From NCBI GenBank assembly GCA_021234155.1, contig JAJEKV010000002.1, forward strand, positions 14,421,428 through 14,485,427: DNA of 64,000 nt, given 5' to 3'. Under the pieces are notes generated by a model. That model ran no database searches. It had not been told where the DNA came from and worked only from the letters and a program-made list of their open reading frames with translations. Made by a program: the position numbers and the translations under genes. The DNA is from Isoetes taiwanensis (taxonomy: Eukaryota; Streptophyta; Lycopodiopsida; Isoetales; Isoetaceae). Positions within the stretch are counted from its first letter, which is position 1. Each line of letters starts with the position of its first letter. Positions 1 to 12,924 of this stretch are shown piece by piece.

Positions 1-926
1 CTACATTTCCAACCTATTGGATATCAGCCATAAGCCATGCACAATAACAGCATGCATGGCAAGACAACAACTTGCCAGAAGAAACGAAAGATAGTAATTA
101 CTTGGCACTCTTAGATATCATTCACCACATTGGAGTCCAAGACATTCGGAGTGTGGTCAATGCCTGGTTGGTCACTCCCACTAGAATACCTTAATGTGAG
201 CCGACCCCACAATCTGAAATATATAGAAAAAGCACAGAAAAAAATCACGAGTTTAAGAACTTTATATATTAGAGTACAATCAATTGCAACTAGCTTATGT
301 TAAGATTAATGGAGGCTCTTAATCAAGGATTTGGTCCCCTGAGCTCAATGACATGGGTTTGTCCTAAATGATAGGAGCTTTAATGACAAGGCAAGTTAAA
401 ATGAAGGGCTACAGATTTTCTTCCTTTTGCCCCTTTCTCAAGCTCTTTGCAAATGGAAGCGAAAATAATTTGGTGGGGTAAGACCTTGGGCTAAGAATCT
501 ATAGCCTTTGATTGCAAAGCCCATTTTACAGTTTCAATTAGCCTAGGGACTTGTCGAATCCTCACACAAGCCTCCTGTCCCAACTTGATACAATACTATG
601 TCCTTTTGGAGAAGTAAGAAAATTAAACCAGCCCTTAGGAATGATCCATCAAGGCTATCGGTTTTCTCAGATGAATCTTAACTTATTGGCCAGGCTACAA
701 GCTCATTTTCTTACGATGACATCCCGAGAAGTTGAGCCTATAGAGGCTCTTGGTTGAATCTAAGCTTGTCTTTAAGTCTAGATTCAACCAAGATCCCCTC
801 TTTTATCTCCAATTCATCAAGCTCATAGATGGAGTGTTCTTGGAAGACCTATGGTTCAAATGATCTGAAATAAGTTTAAAATTTATTTATTATTAGTAAT
901 TTCTCTCATTAAAGTTAGGGATTAAT
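1..926. other. Intergenic, no gene seen
   Basis: Only short frames without family resemblance. No RNA gene or repeat structure was recognised. Confidence 0.5.
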
Positions 927-1238
927 GATTCATTTCGGCCTTCTCACTCCATATTGTAGGGTGGATCATTCATTCAAGTCGCGAAGGATCTCCCTCCAAA
1001 CCGTACATACGATTTTCATCGAATACGGCTTTCCACTTCACTATATACAATAGATTTTAAATCATACATTACGTATATTAATAGAATATCTATTTGTAAG
1101 TAGATTCATTTCAGCCTTCTCAGTCCATATTGTAGGGTGGATCACACATTCATCCAAACTGGACATAGGATTTTCACTGAATATAGCTTTCCGCTTCACT
1201 ATATTCAATATTAATAGAATATCTATTTGTAAGTAGAC
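927..1238 (-). pseudogene. Plastid-derived insert: end of rps12 intron and 3' exon, tandemly duplicated
   Basis: On the minus strand the first copy (927 to about 1050) reads like the end of a plastid group II intron, with the domain V-type strand GCCGTATTCGATGAAAATCG followed by GTATGTACGGTTTGGAGGGA. Next comes TATGGAGTGAGAAGGCCG plus AAATGA, which translates as YGVRRPK-stop (929-952), the last exon of chloroplast rps12. A second, more eroded copy follows from 1103 to about 1238 in the same orientation. A plastid ribosomal protein fragment among nuclear transposons is most simply a nuclear plastid-DNA insert (NUPT) duplicated after arrival. It cannot be expressed as rps12. The identification rests on memory of the plastid sequence. 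Confidence 0.65.
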
Positions 1239-2370
1239 TCTTAGAACATAGACGAAATATCTTGCTATGTGTTTTCGTGGTAGGGCCCTAGCGTTTCTTA
1301 CAAGACACCTACTTGAGTGTTTTGTTTTTTACAATGGTATAGAACAAGAACCTTAAAGCTTTTTCACAAGTGGACAGAGACTCCAAATATAGGATGCACT
1401 CAAGTAACGAAAATCCAAAGGATAATGAAAACATGTTTAGTTGTTATTTAAAATCCTACCTCTGTCACTATGATCACGAGTATGGCGCCACTTGTAGGCA
1501 ATACACTGAACACTGTGACAATGGTAGAGGCTATAATGTACTCCTAATGCAATGGTTGTCTCTGGCCATGTCGAATAAAGTTGTCTTGTGCTTCCCAACA
1601 TACGCCAACCATAATAACCTTTCTATTTACTCATAATAACCTTTCTATTTACTTAAATAGATCGAACCCCCAAAAAAATAAGTGTTATGGAAGCCCATTA
1701 TTAGACTCAAAGGCTCATATCAGGTCCCTATAATACATGATGCATTTCATAAATAAATAACAATAAAATTACAAGAAAATTCTTCCAACATGTGAGAAAA
1801 GAAAAGATTTTTTTTGGTAAGCTGATTTATTATAGGATCATCCTCCTATATGAATTATACATCTATATACAAGCAACATACAAGGTTATTTTATTGTATA
1901 ATGAGGAGAAGGATATAATGTTGCAACAAAGCGAATTTTATTTTCTTCTGTCTTTCCTTTTGTCTAAAATTTAAGACAAACATACATATGAAGTTGTGAA
2001 TGGCAACATAAAAGAATAGACTTATTATGGAACATGGATTGAGACATCAACATAAAATGAGTTCACTAAAAAAAGATCGAAGGGAGTTGGCATTTCACCA
2101 ATGAGCATGTCCTGGACAACAAAGAATGTGTGATGATCCTTCTATTTTCTCAATAGAAACTAGATACATATATTCACATGCTCAATCGCCTTGTTTATTA
2201 TGTAGATTCTAAAAGAACATGGATTCCCAAAGATGGGACGGATCGAGAAGGCCTTCGCCATGGCATGACATCTACTTGTGCTACCGAGAAAGCCAATAAA
2301 ATTGTAGTATAGTAATCTGTAGGACTTTAGCCTTGAACTTTTTATATCTCAGAACCTTATTTTGGCCTAG
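1239..2370. other. Intergenic, no gene seen
   Basis: AT-rich sequence. The frames at 1370-1636 and 1792-1974 have no recognisable composition or motif. Confidence 0.45.
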
Positions 2371-2781
2371 AAACTCCAGATTTACACTGCTCTAATACCA
2401 GATGTTAGTAATAGAGTAACACTACCTCAGGCATCTGTTCAACATTCTTCTCAGGTTCAAGCTCCTATTGTTATTTCTTCATCTATTCATGATCAACCTT
2501 TGCCAGTTGCCTTGCATTCCTCGGCTATGGAAGATGCTCCACATACAGTTCCAATGGTATCGTCCTTAGCACCGTCAGCTGCAGCTATAGTTCCTACCAC
2601 TCTCCCCGTTGTTGCTTCTGCTTCTCATGCTTCTGAGGTTGTTATGGCTGATGGTCCTAATCTTCAGTGCGCTAAAGAGTCATGGCAACAAAAGAAGGCA
2701 GCGAGGAAGAAGTCTGTTATATCATCTCACGAGGCTATCCTGCCTCGTACTATTCAGTGGCATGAAGCAAAACTCTAAAAT
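2371..2781 (+). CDS. Unrecognised coding-like open frame, Ser/Pro/Ala/Val-rich
   Basis: A single frame stays open for about 136 codons from 2371 (just after a stop at 2368) to the TAA at 2779. The composition is protein-like: a Ser/Pro/Ala/Val-rich linker with many His-Ser and Val-Val pairs, then a basic stretch (WQQKKAARKK) and a short tail. No start codon is obvious near the left end, so this is either an exon of a larger gene or a fragment inside a decayed retroelement. No domain is recognised. Confidence 0.3.
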
Positions 2782-4005
2782 AAGCCCTTTGCCACGAAAG
2801 ACCTCTGTCTGTAATCTAATAATAGTGGATTCAAGAAGTGGCCTAGCTTTGTTTGATTAAAAAATAGAATCTCTATTTATTTTTTAAACATCTCTGCTTA
2901 TCCTAGTTGTCTCAAACTCAAGCCCAAATATTTCATGCATCACATTTGAATCCTCAAGAAGTGCTCAAAGGCGTACCAAAAGAAAAGTATGTTGCCGATG
3001 GGACCCAAATGACAACAAAGAACATCCGGCCTATTGTTGTCTGGTATTGAAAAGCCCCCATCCCGAAGGGTTTTCAAGGGAAACTTAGTAGTAATAGGCA
3101 TGCTGATGAATTGTACATTTGTACATGTCAATGCAATTATCAAGGGCACAATTGAGCACTCATATCCTTTCTCCTGATTATCGAGGGCACAATTGATCCC
3201 CATGTCCATTCTCTTAAAAAGCCCTCATGTACTCATCATTGAATATAGTGGTTGGTTAGGTGTAACCAACCCGTCGTATCCTATCTTGTATATGTGAAAA
3301 TATTGGGCAGTGCTGAAGGGTGTGGCCTCCACAATGCCTTTAAACCTTTTGGAAAGATAAATAAGCCACTTGATTCTCCCATGGAATATGCAAAAATATG
3401 GATACATACATGTGTATAAGACCACAATCGCCTCAAGCAATATGTGGACGCATGTTCCCTAAGTAAGCTTTGGGATAATAGTGCAGTAAAGACATCCCAC
3501 TACAAAAGCTAGATTAATCCTACCCTTGCCTAGGGTTTGCAACAGTACTTGCTAATACATTTGTCCATGAAAAAACGTAGAGCGATTGCATCCATTTGCA
3601 CAAGAGCACACTACCTCAGCATTGAGATAGATAAATGGGCCCGCGATGAGTGAGAAAACAACGTCTGACAATGCAATCAGTTAGGATATTGAAGATGCGT
3701 GCCACACCCTTTCACTCAACATTGCGTAGGCAAGGTTTTGCAAGTGGGGATCTCCCATGCTTAGCACTTTATGAAATTAGATAATGTGAAATTCTAGAAC
3801 AGCTATTTGCAGAGGCAGAAAGTCTTGTGCAGAAGAATTTGATATAAGACCATGGGGTTAACTCTAGGTTGCTCGAGTCAGAAAGGTCATTTGTACCTAT
3901 TCCAAGTCCTCCCAAGTAATAAGTAATATCACTGGCCACATACTTCCACTCCATACAGAAGTACCGGCTCCACTAATTCCACTCCATACAGAAGTACCGG
4001 CTCCA
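2782..4005. other. Intergenic, nothing firm
   Basis: Minus-strand frames at 2940-3440 and 3769-3954 could be further debris of the LINE-like element next door, but no conserved motif is readable. A 26-bp sequence containing CCACTCCATACAGAAGTA is repeated at about 3948 and 3980. Confidence 0.35.
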
Positions 4006-4380
4006 CTAACACCCTGAACAAGTGGGACTAATGTGACCATTCATAAAGCTCTGCTTTGTGACAGTCATTCTGCATTGTATAAAAGCCTTCCAGGCTGTCG
4101 TCACCTGTTGCCTGGTATAAGTATCCCAATATGTGGTAGTAGTGAACTCCACTTTCAGGTACTTGTAACTTTGTACCACTTCCACCTCCTGACCTTGGTA
4201 AGTGAAAAAAGATGGCCTCTGCGCCTTAATGATGGCACCAGGAGAACTTTGGTTTTGGCCAAGTTGATGCACCTTCCAATGGTTTCACAGAAAGTGCTCA
4301 AGGCATTCAGATGCTACTGTGCATACTCAATAGGGTGTAGGCTATGATGTCTACATCATCCGTACATATTAGCTGTCGGA
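4006..4380 (-). pseudogene. Fragment of a non-LTR (LINE-type) reverse transcriptase
   Basis: On the minus strand the segment 4275-4380 reads CTDDVDIIAYTLLSMHSS, resembling the RT catalytic block (F/Y)ADD followed by a hydrophobic run. After a stop and a frame change, 4006-4272 gives FFTYQGQEVEVVQSYKYLK, typical of the LINE thumb region (F-Y-G-x-x-(I/V)-E-x-V-x-x-(F/Y)-K-Y-L-G), then AWKAFIQCR. There is no endonuclease, no intact frame and no visible poly(A) end. This is a short dead fragment. Confidence 0.6.
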
Positions 4381-4993
4381 TGACCTGGTGAGCGAGCCTA
4401 AATCAAAATGTTTATTAAGAGAAAGAGCTGGCATTTTGACCATAAATCAAAAGATGTTTATTAAGGAAAGCCTTGACAAGCTAAACTCTTAAAACAACAA
4501 ATATCTTAAACTTGAGATGCCACCATTTTCTTCATGATTAAATATAAAATAGAAGGAAAAAGAAAAAGATCGTAAGACCTGCACATGGAAGACAACACTG
4601 TAGCAACCCTCGAATTCAAGAAACAAAACCCTACATGCTCTAAGACGATTTTTAGATGATGCAATTAGACGATAGACGCTACACGAGATGCTTATAAGCA
4701 CAAGCAGTGGTAGACATAAGCATAAGCAGCAGCAGACATATGTCACTACTTGAAACACATGACGGAATGGTCTGGAAGAGATGGCAAGACGCAAAATCCC
4801 GAAGAAGAAAACTCTTGGAAAAAAGGTTTGCACTTGCCACATGGGCTTTTGACGAATTTACATAGACCAGCTAGATTTGATGTGGTATTGACGTGGGCTT
4901 TCAAAGACGGCCATTTTATATATGCTACAGATGTTGATTTTTAAGCCAAATAAACCAAGTTCAGACATACAACAAGCACATAATACATGCCAC

Positions 4994-7900
4994 CTATGCA
5001 ACAGTAAGATCATCGTTATAGTAGATATGTATAACGGGAATATAGTAATAAGATGCTAATCCTAATTTCACAAACTCTTCAGATTCATCAGGAACTCCAT
5101 TGTCTTGCAATGTTTTGTTCATGTCCACATCCATAAATTTGTCATCTGGTGTTTGACAAAGGGCCTTCCAAGTATAGCTAGTTGCATGGGCATTAAAAGA
5201 ATGATATCTATCTATGATCTCATTGATATTCTCTTCTGATGGGACCTATAGAATCCAAAAAGGAGAAATATCAGAATCAATAACCGTAATTTATTTACCA
5301 TATCAAAGGTAAATTCTAACACAAGGACTTTCATCAACTTTTTATTGTTGGCAAGGTATTTTGATTTTATTAATAATGGAAAAAAAATCAACAACATAGA
5401 CTTTGATAAATTTCATGCAATAGTTATTAGAAGACTTCCATCAATTTCATCTCAACTCTACATATGCTATTTTATGTATGAGAGAAGTGATGACATTCGG
5501 AAGTAGCAAAAAATAAATATGTGATTTATAAATACAAGCGTTAGCAGTGCATAGACTTCCATCGATTTCATCTTGATTAAACCTAAACTATAACCATATA
5601 GCTATGGCTAATGGTTAACGGTTTTATGTACGGAAGATGCAATAATAATTTTGGATTAAGTTTATATTATGGAGATGACTCCATACAACCCATGGGATAA
5701 AACACTAATGATTGGTAGCGCGCATGATGGTGATGGCAACATGTGCATGCACACATAGATAGAGTAGTACAAACATCTTTAGCCATGTCTACCACCTTTA
5801 ATTGCAATTCCAAGGGTAGATGATACGAATATTTTGACTTACCAGAAGCCACATGAGGAACCTATGTGATACCCCATTGAAAAAAACCTAACACTGCATG
5901 TTCTTGCATGATGGTGTGTATTGTTCGGTGTTGATACAAATATACACAAGTCGTGGTGCTGTAATTACCAAAATGCCCTTATGAGTTCTAAAATTACCAA
6001 AATATCCCTACACACCTACTATACACAAAGGCATTTTGGTAATTTTGAAACTCATAAGGGTATTTTGGTAATTACACAAACTCATAGGGGTATTTTGGTA
6101 GTTTGGGATCCCTATGAGTTTGTGTAATTACCAAAATACCCTTATGAGTTTCAAAATTAACAAAATGCCCTTGTGTATAGTAGGTGTGTAGGGATATTTT
6201 GGTAACTTTGGGCATTTTGGTAATTACACGAACTCATAAGGGTAGTTTGGTAGTTTTCCCTTTATTTTTTCTTACTCGGTCCAAGAAAATTTGATGCTAC
6301 AACAACAGCTAACAGCTGGCAACTGTCTTTCCCACCTATCTTCCTAGCATTGGCCTTTGGTCTAGTGGCATTTGTTTCCTAGAATAGCTATAACTCGAGT
6401 TCTAGACTGCCCAAAATCGTCGTTCCGTCCCATGGCCCTGTGTGATCTCCGTGGATGCTAGAATAATTTGTATCTATCGATCTATATCTATATATTGATC
6501 TATCAGCTCTCTATCTTCTATCCCTATGGTTAATAGATAGTTGCAAACATGTAGCCTTCCTTGAGTGATGAAACAAATTCTTATGCATATAAGAGGTCTG
6601 ACTCGTGTCATTAAATTATTCTATTATCAAGGTTAAGATAACAACGTGTTTGCTTGGTAAGAGAATAGAAGAACGTATAAGGTATGGTAAATATTAGACT
6701 ATTTGGAAGGGAATGAAAAGACTACATCTATGGTGACATTGCTTGTATCTTCTTGCATAAGTCTTGTAAATATCTTCCCATACATATGATTACTAGGAAA
6801 AAAAACAACGACAAAATGCAACAATGGAATTTGAAAAAAAGGAACTAAAATGTTTTTGGACCCAATTTTTTTTCCAATAATGTTTCGCATTGTGTATGTG
6901 AAATGGTAAAAGCATCATTTAGCAACAAAAATTCACTTCAATTTGAGAACATACCTCTAGAAGTATTTCTTGATCAATAAGCACATTCTTAATACGAACT
7001 AATCTCGTCTTCTTGCTAAGCTTTCCGATAACATATTGCGGATCTTTCCACCAAGGAAATCGGTAATCTGTATTCCAATCACTTTGGGGGCCCTTCGGTG
7101 GAACATGAATAAACCTACCCTATAGCAACAGAAGAGGAATATTTGTAAAGAACATTCTTTGATACACACAACTAGATTCTAGGGGTTTGTTTCTAACTAG
7201 AAAGAATGGTGTGAATATTATATTATAAACTAGTTGATGTTCATCATGGATGCAGCCAATTCAATTTAATTATTTTTGCCCATTTCGTGAATTCCCATAA
7301 GCTCTGCCTTCATGCAAGCCACAAGCTTCTGGTTCTTAGCGAACATTGAGATACTTGTCTGGATTTGTGCATGTGTGTCTCTAGATGTGTTCCAACTATG
7401 AGCAACTTTCCCTTTAAGTGCAAACATTAACCATATGCAACTAGTCAAGCAATTGGCTAATATTAAACATGTAGCATTTCCCAATTCAAAGTCATTTTAA
7501 TTTTATAACTTAACGTTAAGAATTAAAAATTTGTACCTGGGGTATGTCAAAGGTGAGCACATGTTTTATAGGATCTATAAATGACTTCAAGTCCCATGTA
7601 GCATTGTCAAACCAATGGCTTATATCACTCCCTGCTTCCAAGATAATTGGCTGCACATACGAACTTGAAACAAGAAACAATTAAGTCATGTTAGTTGTGC
7701 ATAATAGAATTAAGATTAAATTAAAAAGCTACGTATCTAAGGCCGGAATCACACGAGCAAACCCAAACTATAATAACCTCCCATGTGGATAAAATAAACA
7801 CCCAACATATCACACTATGTTGCCTAAAGTATGACGTAGCTTTTAGTAGTTTTGGCATGTATTATTTTATTGCCACTTGAACAGAAGACGATCTTGCCCA

Positions 7901-10492
7901 TTAAATTTTAGATCTTACCTATTGTAATTCAAATTATTTTAGTTTGGACATTCTCCAATGTGATAGGGTATTGTTGGACAATTCCGAATGGGTGCCTTTT
8001 CAAAATTTTATATGTTTGGGCATGGGCACAAGTGTGATTTCACCGTAACTCATATAAACATTATAGGCTCTCTCCAAAACATGAGACATACCTCTTTTTT
8101 TTAGACACCTTTTCGGCTAGTTTTTAAGGCCTTCAGCATACGATACACTACGTTCAGTTAGTCCCGCCTAATCAGCCACTACATGTGCTGCTAGACATGG
8201 CCTATGTGGAACTACTGGGATCTTATCTTCAAGAAATCATGGATACACGCACTCAGCTACGTCCTCTGGCATGGCACTAAATTGTACCATAATACATCAT
8301 TGTATGGCTTTGTACAGTTTGCTAGCATGCCTATTACTGCCAAGGTTTTTCCCACAACTTCTTTTTTTTTTTGGGGGGGGGGGATTTTTCTTAATCCTTC
8401 TGATAATACACTTGTTGTTTTTGTTGTTTGGGTCCTATAGGCTAATTGGTCTCCGTGGACGATAAAAATACATTCTATTCTTTTCTTTTTTCTGGATACA
8501 CTCCTCAGATGTAGCTCTGCTCTATATGGCCGAATCAGTTAGAATTTTGAATGGAATGGAATGAGGTTTAAATAGGATTTGATTGTTGCACAGGAGATGG
8601 TCTTCAGGGGAACGTATACAATGGCCATTTTAATAGAGTGGATAAGGGCAGAGATGGTGCTAAATCCTGCAGTGCAGAAAAGAGCACAAGAAATGTGTTG
8701 TGGTAAGAATTGGACAGAATCTACCATAGCCAAGGTGCCAAGTTTAGCAATGGTCGTCAAAAGCTGCATCCACTAGCTTCTCTATTATCCTGGGCAAAGC
8801 TAGCAACCCTAGACACAAATCTGGCAGGTCATTTCATTCCATCAGGAACTACAACTGTAGTGAACATATCGGCAATTTGTCAGGACCCTGACATTTGGGC
8901 AAACCAAAAGGTTTATGTCGAAAATTTTCGGGGAGCCAAGAGAGTATACATATTGTATTTGGCCCCGTTTGGAGCAAGCAGAAGGGCTTGTTCCGTTAGA
9001 AATCTTAGAATTGCCCATCTCTGACTCGCCTCCTTCGTAAATATGATTGTATAGTTTTTTCTATCAAATCCTGGGACCTTTGTTGATGCTGAATGTACCA
9101 TATGTTCATAATATAGATTAAAAAGAGCGGCTCTAAATTCTCTAATTCACGAAGTCCATCAACATTTAGCATTGACAGAGCATGGTGGGAAGAGGATGTT
9201 GCCTTGCATATCCATCTCCAGCACCTTCTGAGCACTATGTGCCAAGCATGTTTGCAAAGGAAGAAGTTCTGTAGCATCCAAGATCCACTTTGACTAAAGA
9301 CCCAATTCAGTAATGGCGAATTTGGTTTAGAATTGACACTCCAGTCTATAATTGCTTTTGTTTAACCTTGTGATTGTGTTTGTCCAAGATTTTAGTTCTA
9401 GCAGTGTGTTTCAAATACATCTTGAATAGTTTCAAGCCCAAAAAGAATAAGGATATAATTGCAAGCCATAAAGCTTCAAATCTGAACAGAATAAACAAAC
9501 TTCAGACCTTCTGTCTTATGAGAATGTTACAAAGGCAACGCAAGGTACTCGTTATGGGAGTATTGAAGTAGTTGGTTGAAGTTGTTAGTTGTGGCAGGCA
9601 CTTAAGCAAATAATTTTCTTTGGAAAATAATTATAGCCTCAAGGCATGTCTGCAATTACATTCCTAGCCATTCCAACTGCACACATATAGCATCTTAATT
9701 CATGACTCACAACTAAATCTACTACAGCACATAGCATTTTAAATTATGACTACCATGAACACAACTAGATCTACTACAACTATTTCATTGTGAACCAGCA
9801 TTCTAGCCAGTGAGTTGGAAGAGAGAAATGTATAGGCAAACCACTTCAATACATAGAGGGCATTCAAGAAAGAGAAATGTTTGCGGCAGCCTTGGCCGCT
9901 GCAATAAAATCTTGTAATTATTATAGCTTTTGAAAGAAGTCGAGCCATAGTATAAATAAGACTAGGAAGCTTTCTTACAAGATGTTGCCACAAGCGATCG
10001 AATGTCATTTAGGGGGTGTTCTAAGATCAACGACAAAACGTAGTTGGGTGTGGGATGCATATTGCATAGTTATAGATCTAATACAATGTCTACATAGCCA
10101 TGTACATTTTATATTCTATTGAAATTGAAGCTTCAAGCATTGCAACACATATCACATTTCTATAGTCTTGAAAGAGCATTATTAATATTGCAAAACTTAG
10201 TTTAAAAGAAATATCTTCATTTGCTATCTCAAAATTTGACAAGATGAACTAAATTATTTTAAAATTAGGGGCCTTTTCTTAACTATAAAGATACCAAGAT
10301 GCATACTTACTTTCTATATACCTAAAGCTATGAAATATAAATTACCTTACACAGGAAGTCCGGATGATTGGAAAAGATAGGGGTGAGGTCATAAACATAT
10401 CCAAGAAGCATGACCCAACAATCCTCACGAGTATTGTGTTGTGAAACCTCTGTTGGCGTATACCAGCCACTTCTTCGTTTCGGACTAGCCAT
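4994..10492 (-). CDS. CYB5D1: Cytochrome b5 domain-containing protein 1 (complete, 4 exons, 225 aa)
   Basis: Exons are 10346-10492 (49 codons, ATG at 10492), 7537-7650 (38), 6955-7119 (55) and 4994-5245 (83 plus TAG). All introns are phase 0 with GT...AG borders. The N-terminal half is the cytochrome b5-like domain: [28 protein letters not shown], then NHP (in place of HPGG) and ISHWFD, giving the two potential heme histidines. The second half matches the CYB5D1-specific region: [28 protein letters not shown], then [18 protein letters not shown], and it ends YYNDDLTVA. The length is close to animal CYB5D1 (about 228). In animals and Chlamydomonas this family sits in the axoneme of motile cilia. 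No in-frame lesion was seen, so it is probably functional and expressed in sperm cells if the plant has them (inference). Introns 1 and 3 (2.7 and 1.7 kb) contain a P450 pseudogene and a foldback repeat. Confidence 0.93.
5966..6232. repeat. Foldback (inverted-repeat) element in CYB5D1 intron 3
   Basis: Arms of about 85 bp (about 6005-6090 and 6110-6193) are near-perfect reverse complements around a loop of about 20 bp. The outer parts (5966-6004 and 6194-6232) also pair, with one gap. The arms are built from units of the form TTTTGGTAATTNNGAAACTC with CATAAGGGTATTTTGG. The size and structure fit a small foldback MITE. No clear target duplication was identified. Confidence 0.6.
8585..9040 (+). 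pseudogene. Cytochrome P450 (CYP78A-like) pseudogene fragment
   Basis: The plus strand of CYB5D1 intron 1 encodes the C-terminal third of a P450 in pieces. I-helix: [17 protein letters not shown], corresponding to FRGTDTVAILLEWI of CYP78A. Then [45 protein letters not shown], and the heme loop [12 protein letters not shown]. Frame changes occur near 8770, the K-helix ExxR is lost and the heme loop is degraded (normally FGxGRRxCPG). The retained Cys is at the expected place. There is no intron in the stretch. A decayed retrocopy or captured fragment is likely; it is antisense to the host gene. Confidence 0.75.
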
Positions 10493-12920
10493 GGTTTTGC
10501 TTCACAGGCCTATATTATTTTCAATGTTCATTATTTATGCAGGAAAAACTATAATAATCATCAAGAGCATCATATAAAAATTTTGTACCCAAGATACTAT
10601 TAAAACTTATTATTACAAGAAAGTTTAATATACATTTGTGTCTTGTGTTTTAGTGGCATTTTAACTGCAAGTTACATGAAGGATTTTCTTAAGATTCCTC
10701 TCGATTCTAAGATTCTTCAAATATTCTCTAGAAAGCCCTCAAGATCCTTGTTAATTCTCTAATCAAAATCTCCTGAAATCTCAAAGATTTCCTTAGATTC
10801 TCTCAGGGCTATTGAGATCCTCCCCATGCTCCAAGATTCCATTGAATTCTATCAATGTTCTTTTAGATTTCTTTGAAATTCCCATAGATACCATCAATAG
10901 TCACTAAATTCCTTGTGCAATATGACCACTCTCTTGAAACATCTCGACGAGCTGGTGTCTGGCTCTACCCAAAGTCCCTTAAGATTTTCTTAGATTCCAT
11001 CAATTCGATTAGGTTCCTCAAGCTTCCATTAGATTCTCCAATATTTTATGAAGACTATTCAAGATCTATGAAGATTCTATATTCCCTCAAATTTGTCAGA
11101 AAAATCCCTCAGATTCCTTCATAATCTTGAGATTCTCTTTAGATTCTCTTAGGTACTCTTGAACCCGATGACACGATGTTGCACTCTAATGAAGTAATAC
11201 CAAACCTCTACTCTTCCAAATGCTCTCAATGAGTTGAGTCCAAAGACGCCAGTCCTGCTTAGTTCTTACATATCCATTATCCAATGCAAGTTACATGCGT
11301 ATGAAGTAGTTTAGAAGGACGCATTTAATGCACTTAATTGCTATATGACAGGTCATTCAAACATTAAGATGTCATAAGATCATTACGTATGACATGTGTC
11401 ATAAAAATGGTGCCATTGCCCTTCGTTAATTGCCAAACTTCAAGGGCTAAAATTTCTCCTTCCCCATTTATCCTAGAGTTGATATTGGCTACAAACTACC
11501 TCATGTGTGAATGTGTTACCTCTTATATTGACATCACATGGGCTTGCATACATTAATTGTTGTCATTAATGTTCCCATAGGTGGCGCTTTTTTCCATTTT
11601 ATTTTGTTCTTTTGCCCACCCTATTTTTTCCTTTGAAACACCATAGGTGTCTCTTTTATAAACAAGCAATCAGATGAGAATATTCAAAGGCTTCTTTCTA
11701 AAATAAGCATACATGTTAAGAAAAATATGTAAAGGTTCGTACATGTGAACCCCTTGTGTTCGTTGCTAAGAGAGGAGTTGCATGTTCCTTGACACCATTG
11801 CTATTTACAATTGTGGCAAAGCTTTCAAAATTGTTCTCTCATGCTATTCATCATGGCTTGTATAAGATGCACCTCAAGATGCTTGCAACCACCATGCAAA
11901 AGAGAAAATTTCATAATAAACTTCCAAAATATTACTTTGGCAAAAGTGTGCCTGCTAGGGACATTTGATAATTTTGTGTCTACTATGGACATTTGATAAT
12001 TTTGTTTCTTGTTCTTGCTTACCATTGGAAAGTGCTTCCTAGTAGTAAGGCTTATGGTACTCCCATTGAGAGGTATACTGCTATCTAGGACTGCCTCAAC
12101 TACTCTTTGCTTTCCAGTCTAAATTCTAGGAAACATTGGCATTATTAGAAATAAATATGTGGATTGATAGTTAAGAAATGGTGTCATAAAATTGCTTGAT
12201 TTGTGTGTATCAATGTAAAACCTACGAATGGCTTGGAATCATTTGGTTATGATCTATAAGTTCATGGCTCCTTATATGGGTAAGAATGATTTCCCTTACT
12301 AGTCTCACAAATATTGCCTTGTGTTTATCGAGAGATTTTTGAGACAAAAAACTGGTGTTTGTACTTGGTTGAATATAATTACTTCACTTTGCTCTATAAT
12401 GCATCCATTTGACTCACGTTAGAGCCTGGGTAGAGTTGAGGCTTTGAGACTTGATATATTTCTAGCTTCATATTGCTTTATTGATAAATACCATTGGAGA
12501 ATAGCATGTCATTTTGCTACAATGCAACCATTTTTACTCACGTTACACGTTAGAGCCTGGGTGAGTCTTGATGAGATTCTATTTGTTGCCATGAAAGGTC
12601 TTCTACATGACATTTTTCAATGGGATATGGTTGTTGACTGCTATCTCTTTTACAATCACCTGCTTATGTGTAAGATGAGTCTATCACCAACAGATGCAAG
12701 ACAACCTCAAAGATATGCGCTGACAGCATTCTATGGTATGAAAATCCCTTTGTTTTGCACAAATTTAAACAAGTGGAAGCAATTAACTGTTACCTAGCCT
12801 GCAATCTAAGACACAAATATTTGGCAATTTCAGCAATAGTAATAAGGGCAAAATCTTTTCCCACTTTCAACTGGCAAGTTAGGGCAATATCAGAGAATGT
12901 ACATTGACTAAGTCTGGTTT
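10493..12920. other. Upstream flank of CYB5D1 and intergenic sequence
   Basis: The promoter of CYB5D1 should lie just above 10492 but no convincing TATA element was assigned. From 10680 to 11160 the plus strand is rich in degenerate AGATTC(T/C) words (for example TTAGATTCTCT and AAGATTCC), perhaps an eroded satellite-like repeat. Frames at 11756-12025 and 12444-12797 have no recognisable domain. Confidence 0.4.
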
Positions 12921-12924
12921 GATG

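Noticed and set aside
2389-2404. Copia primer-binding site complement GCTCTAATACCA with LTR start TGTTAG
   Set aside because: A protein-like frame reads straight through it and no matching LTR was seen.
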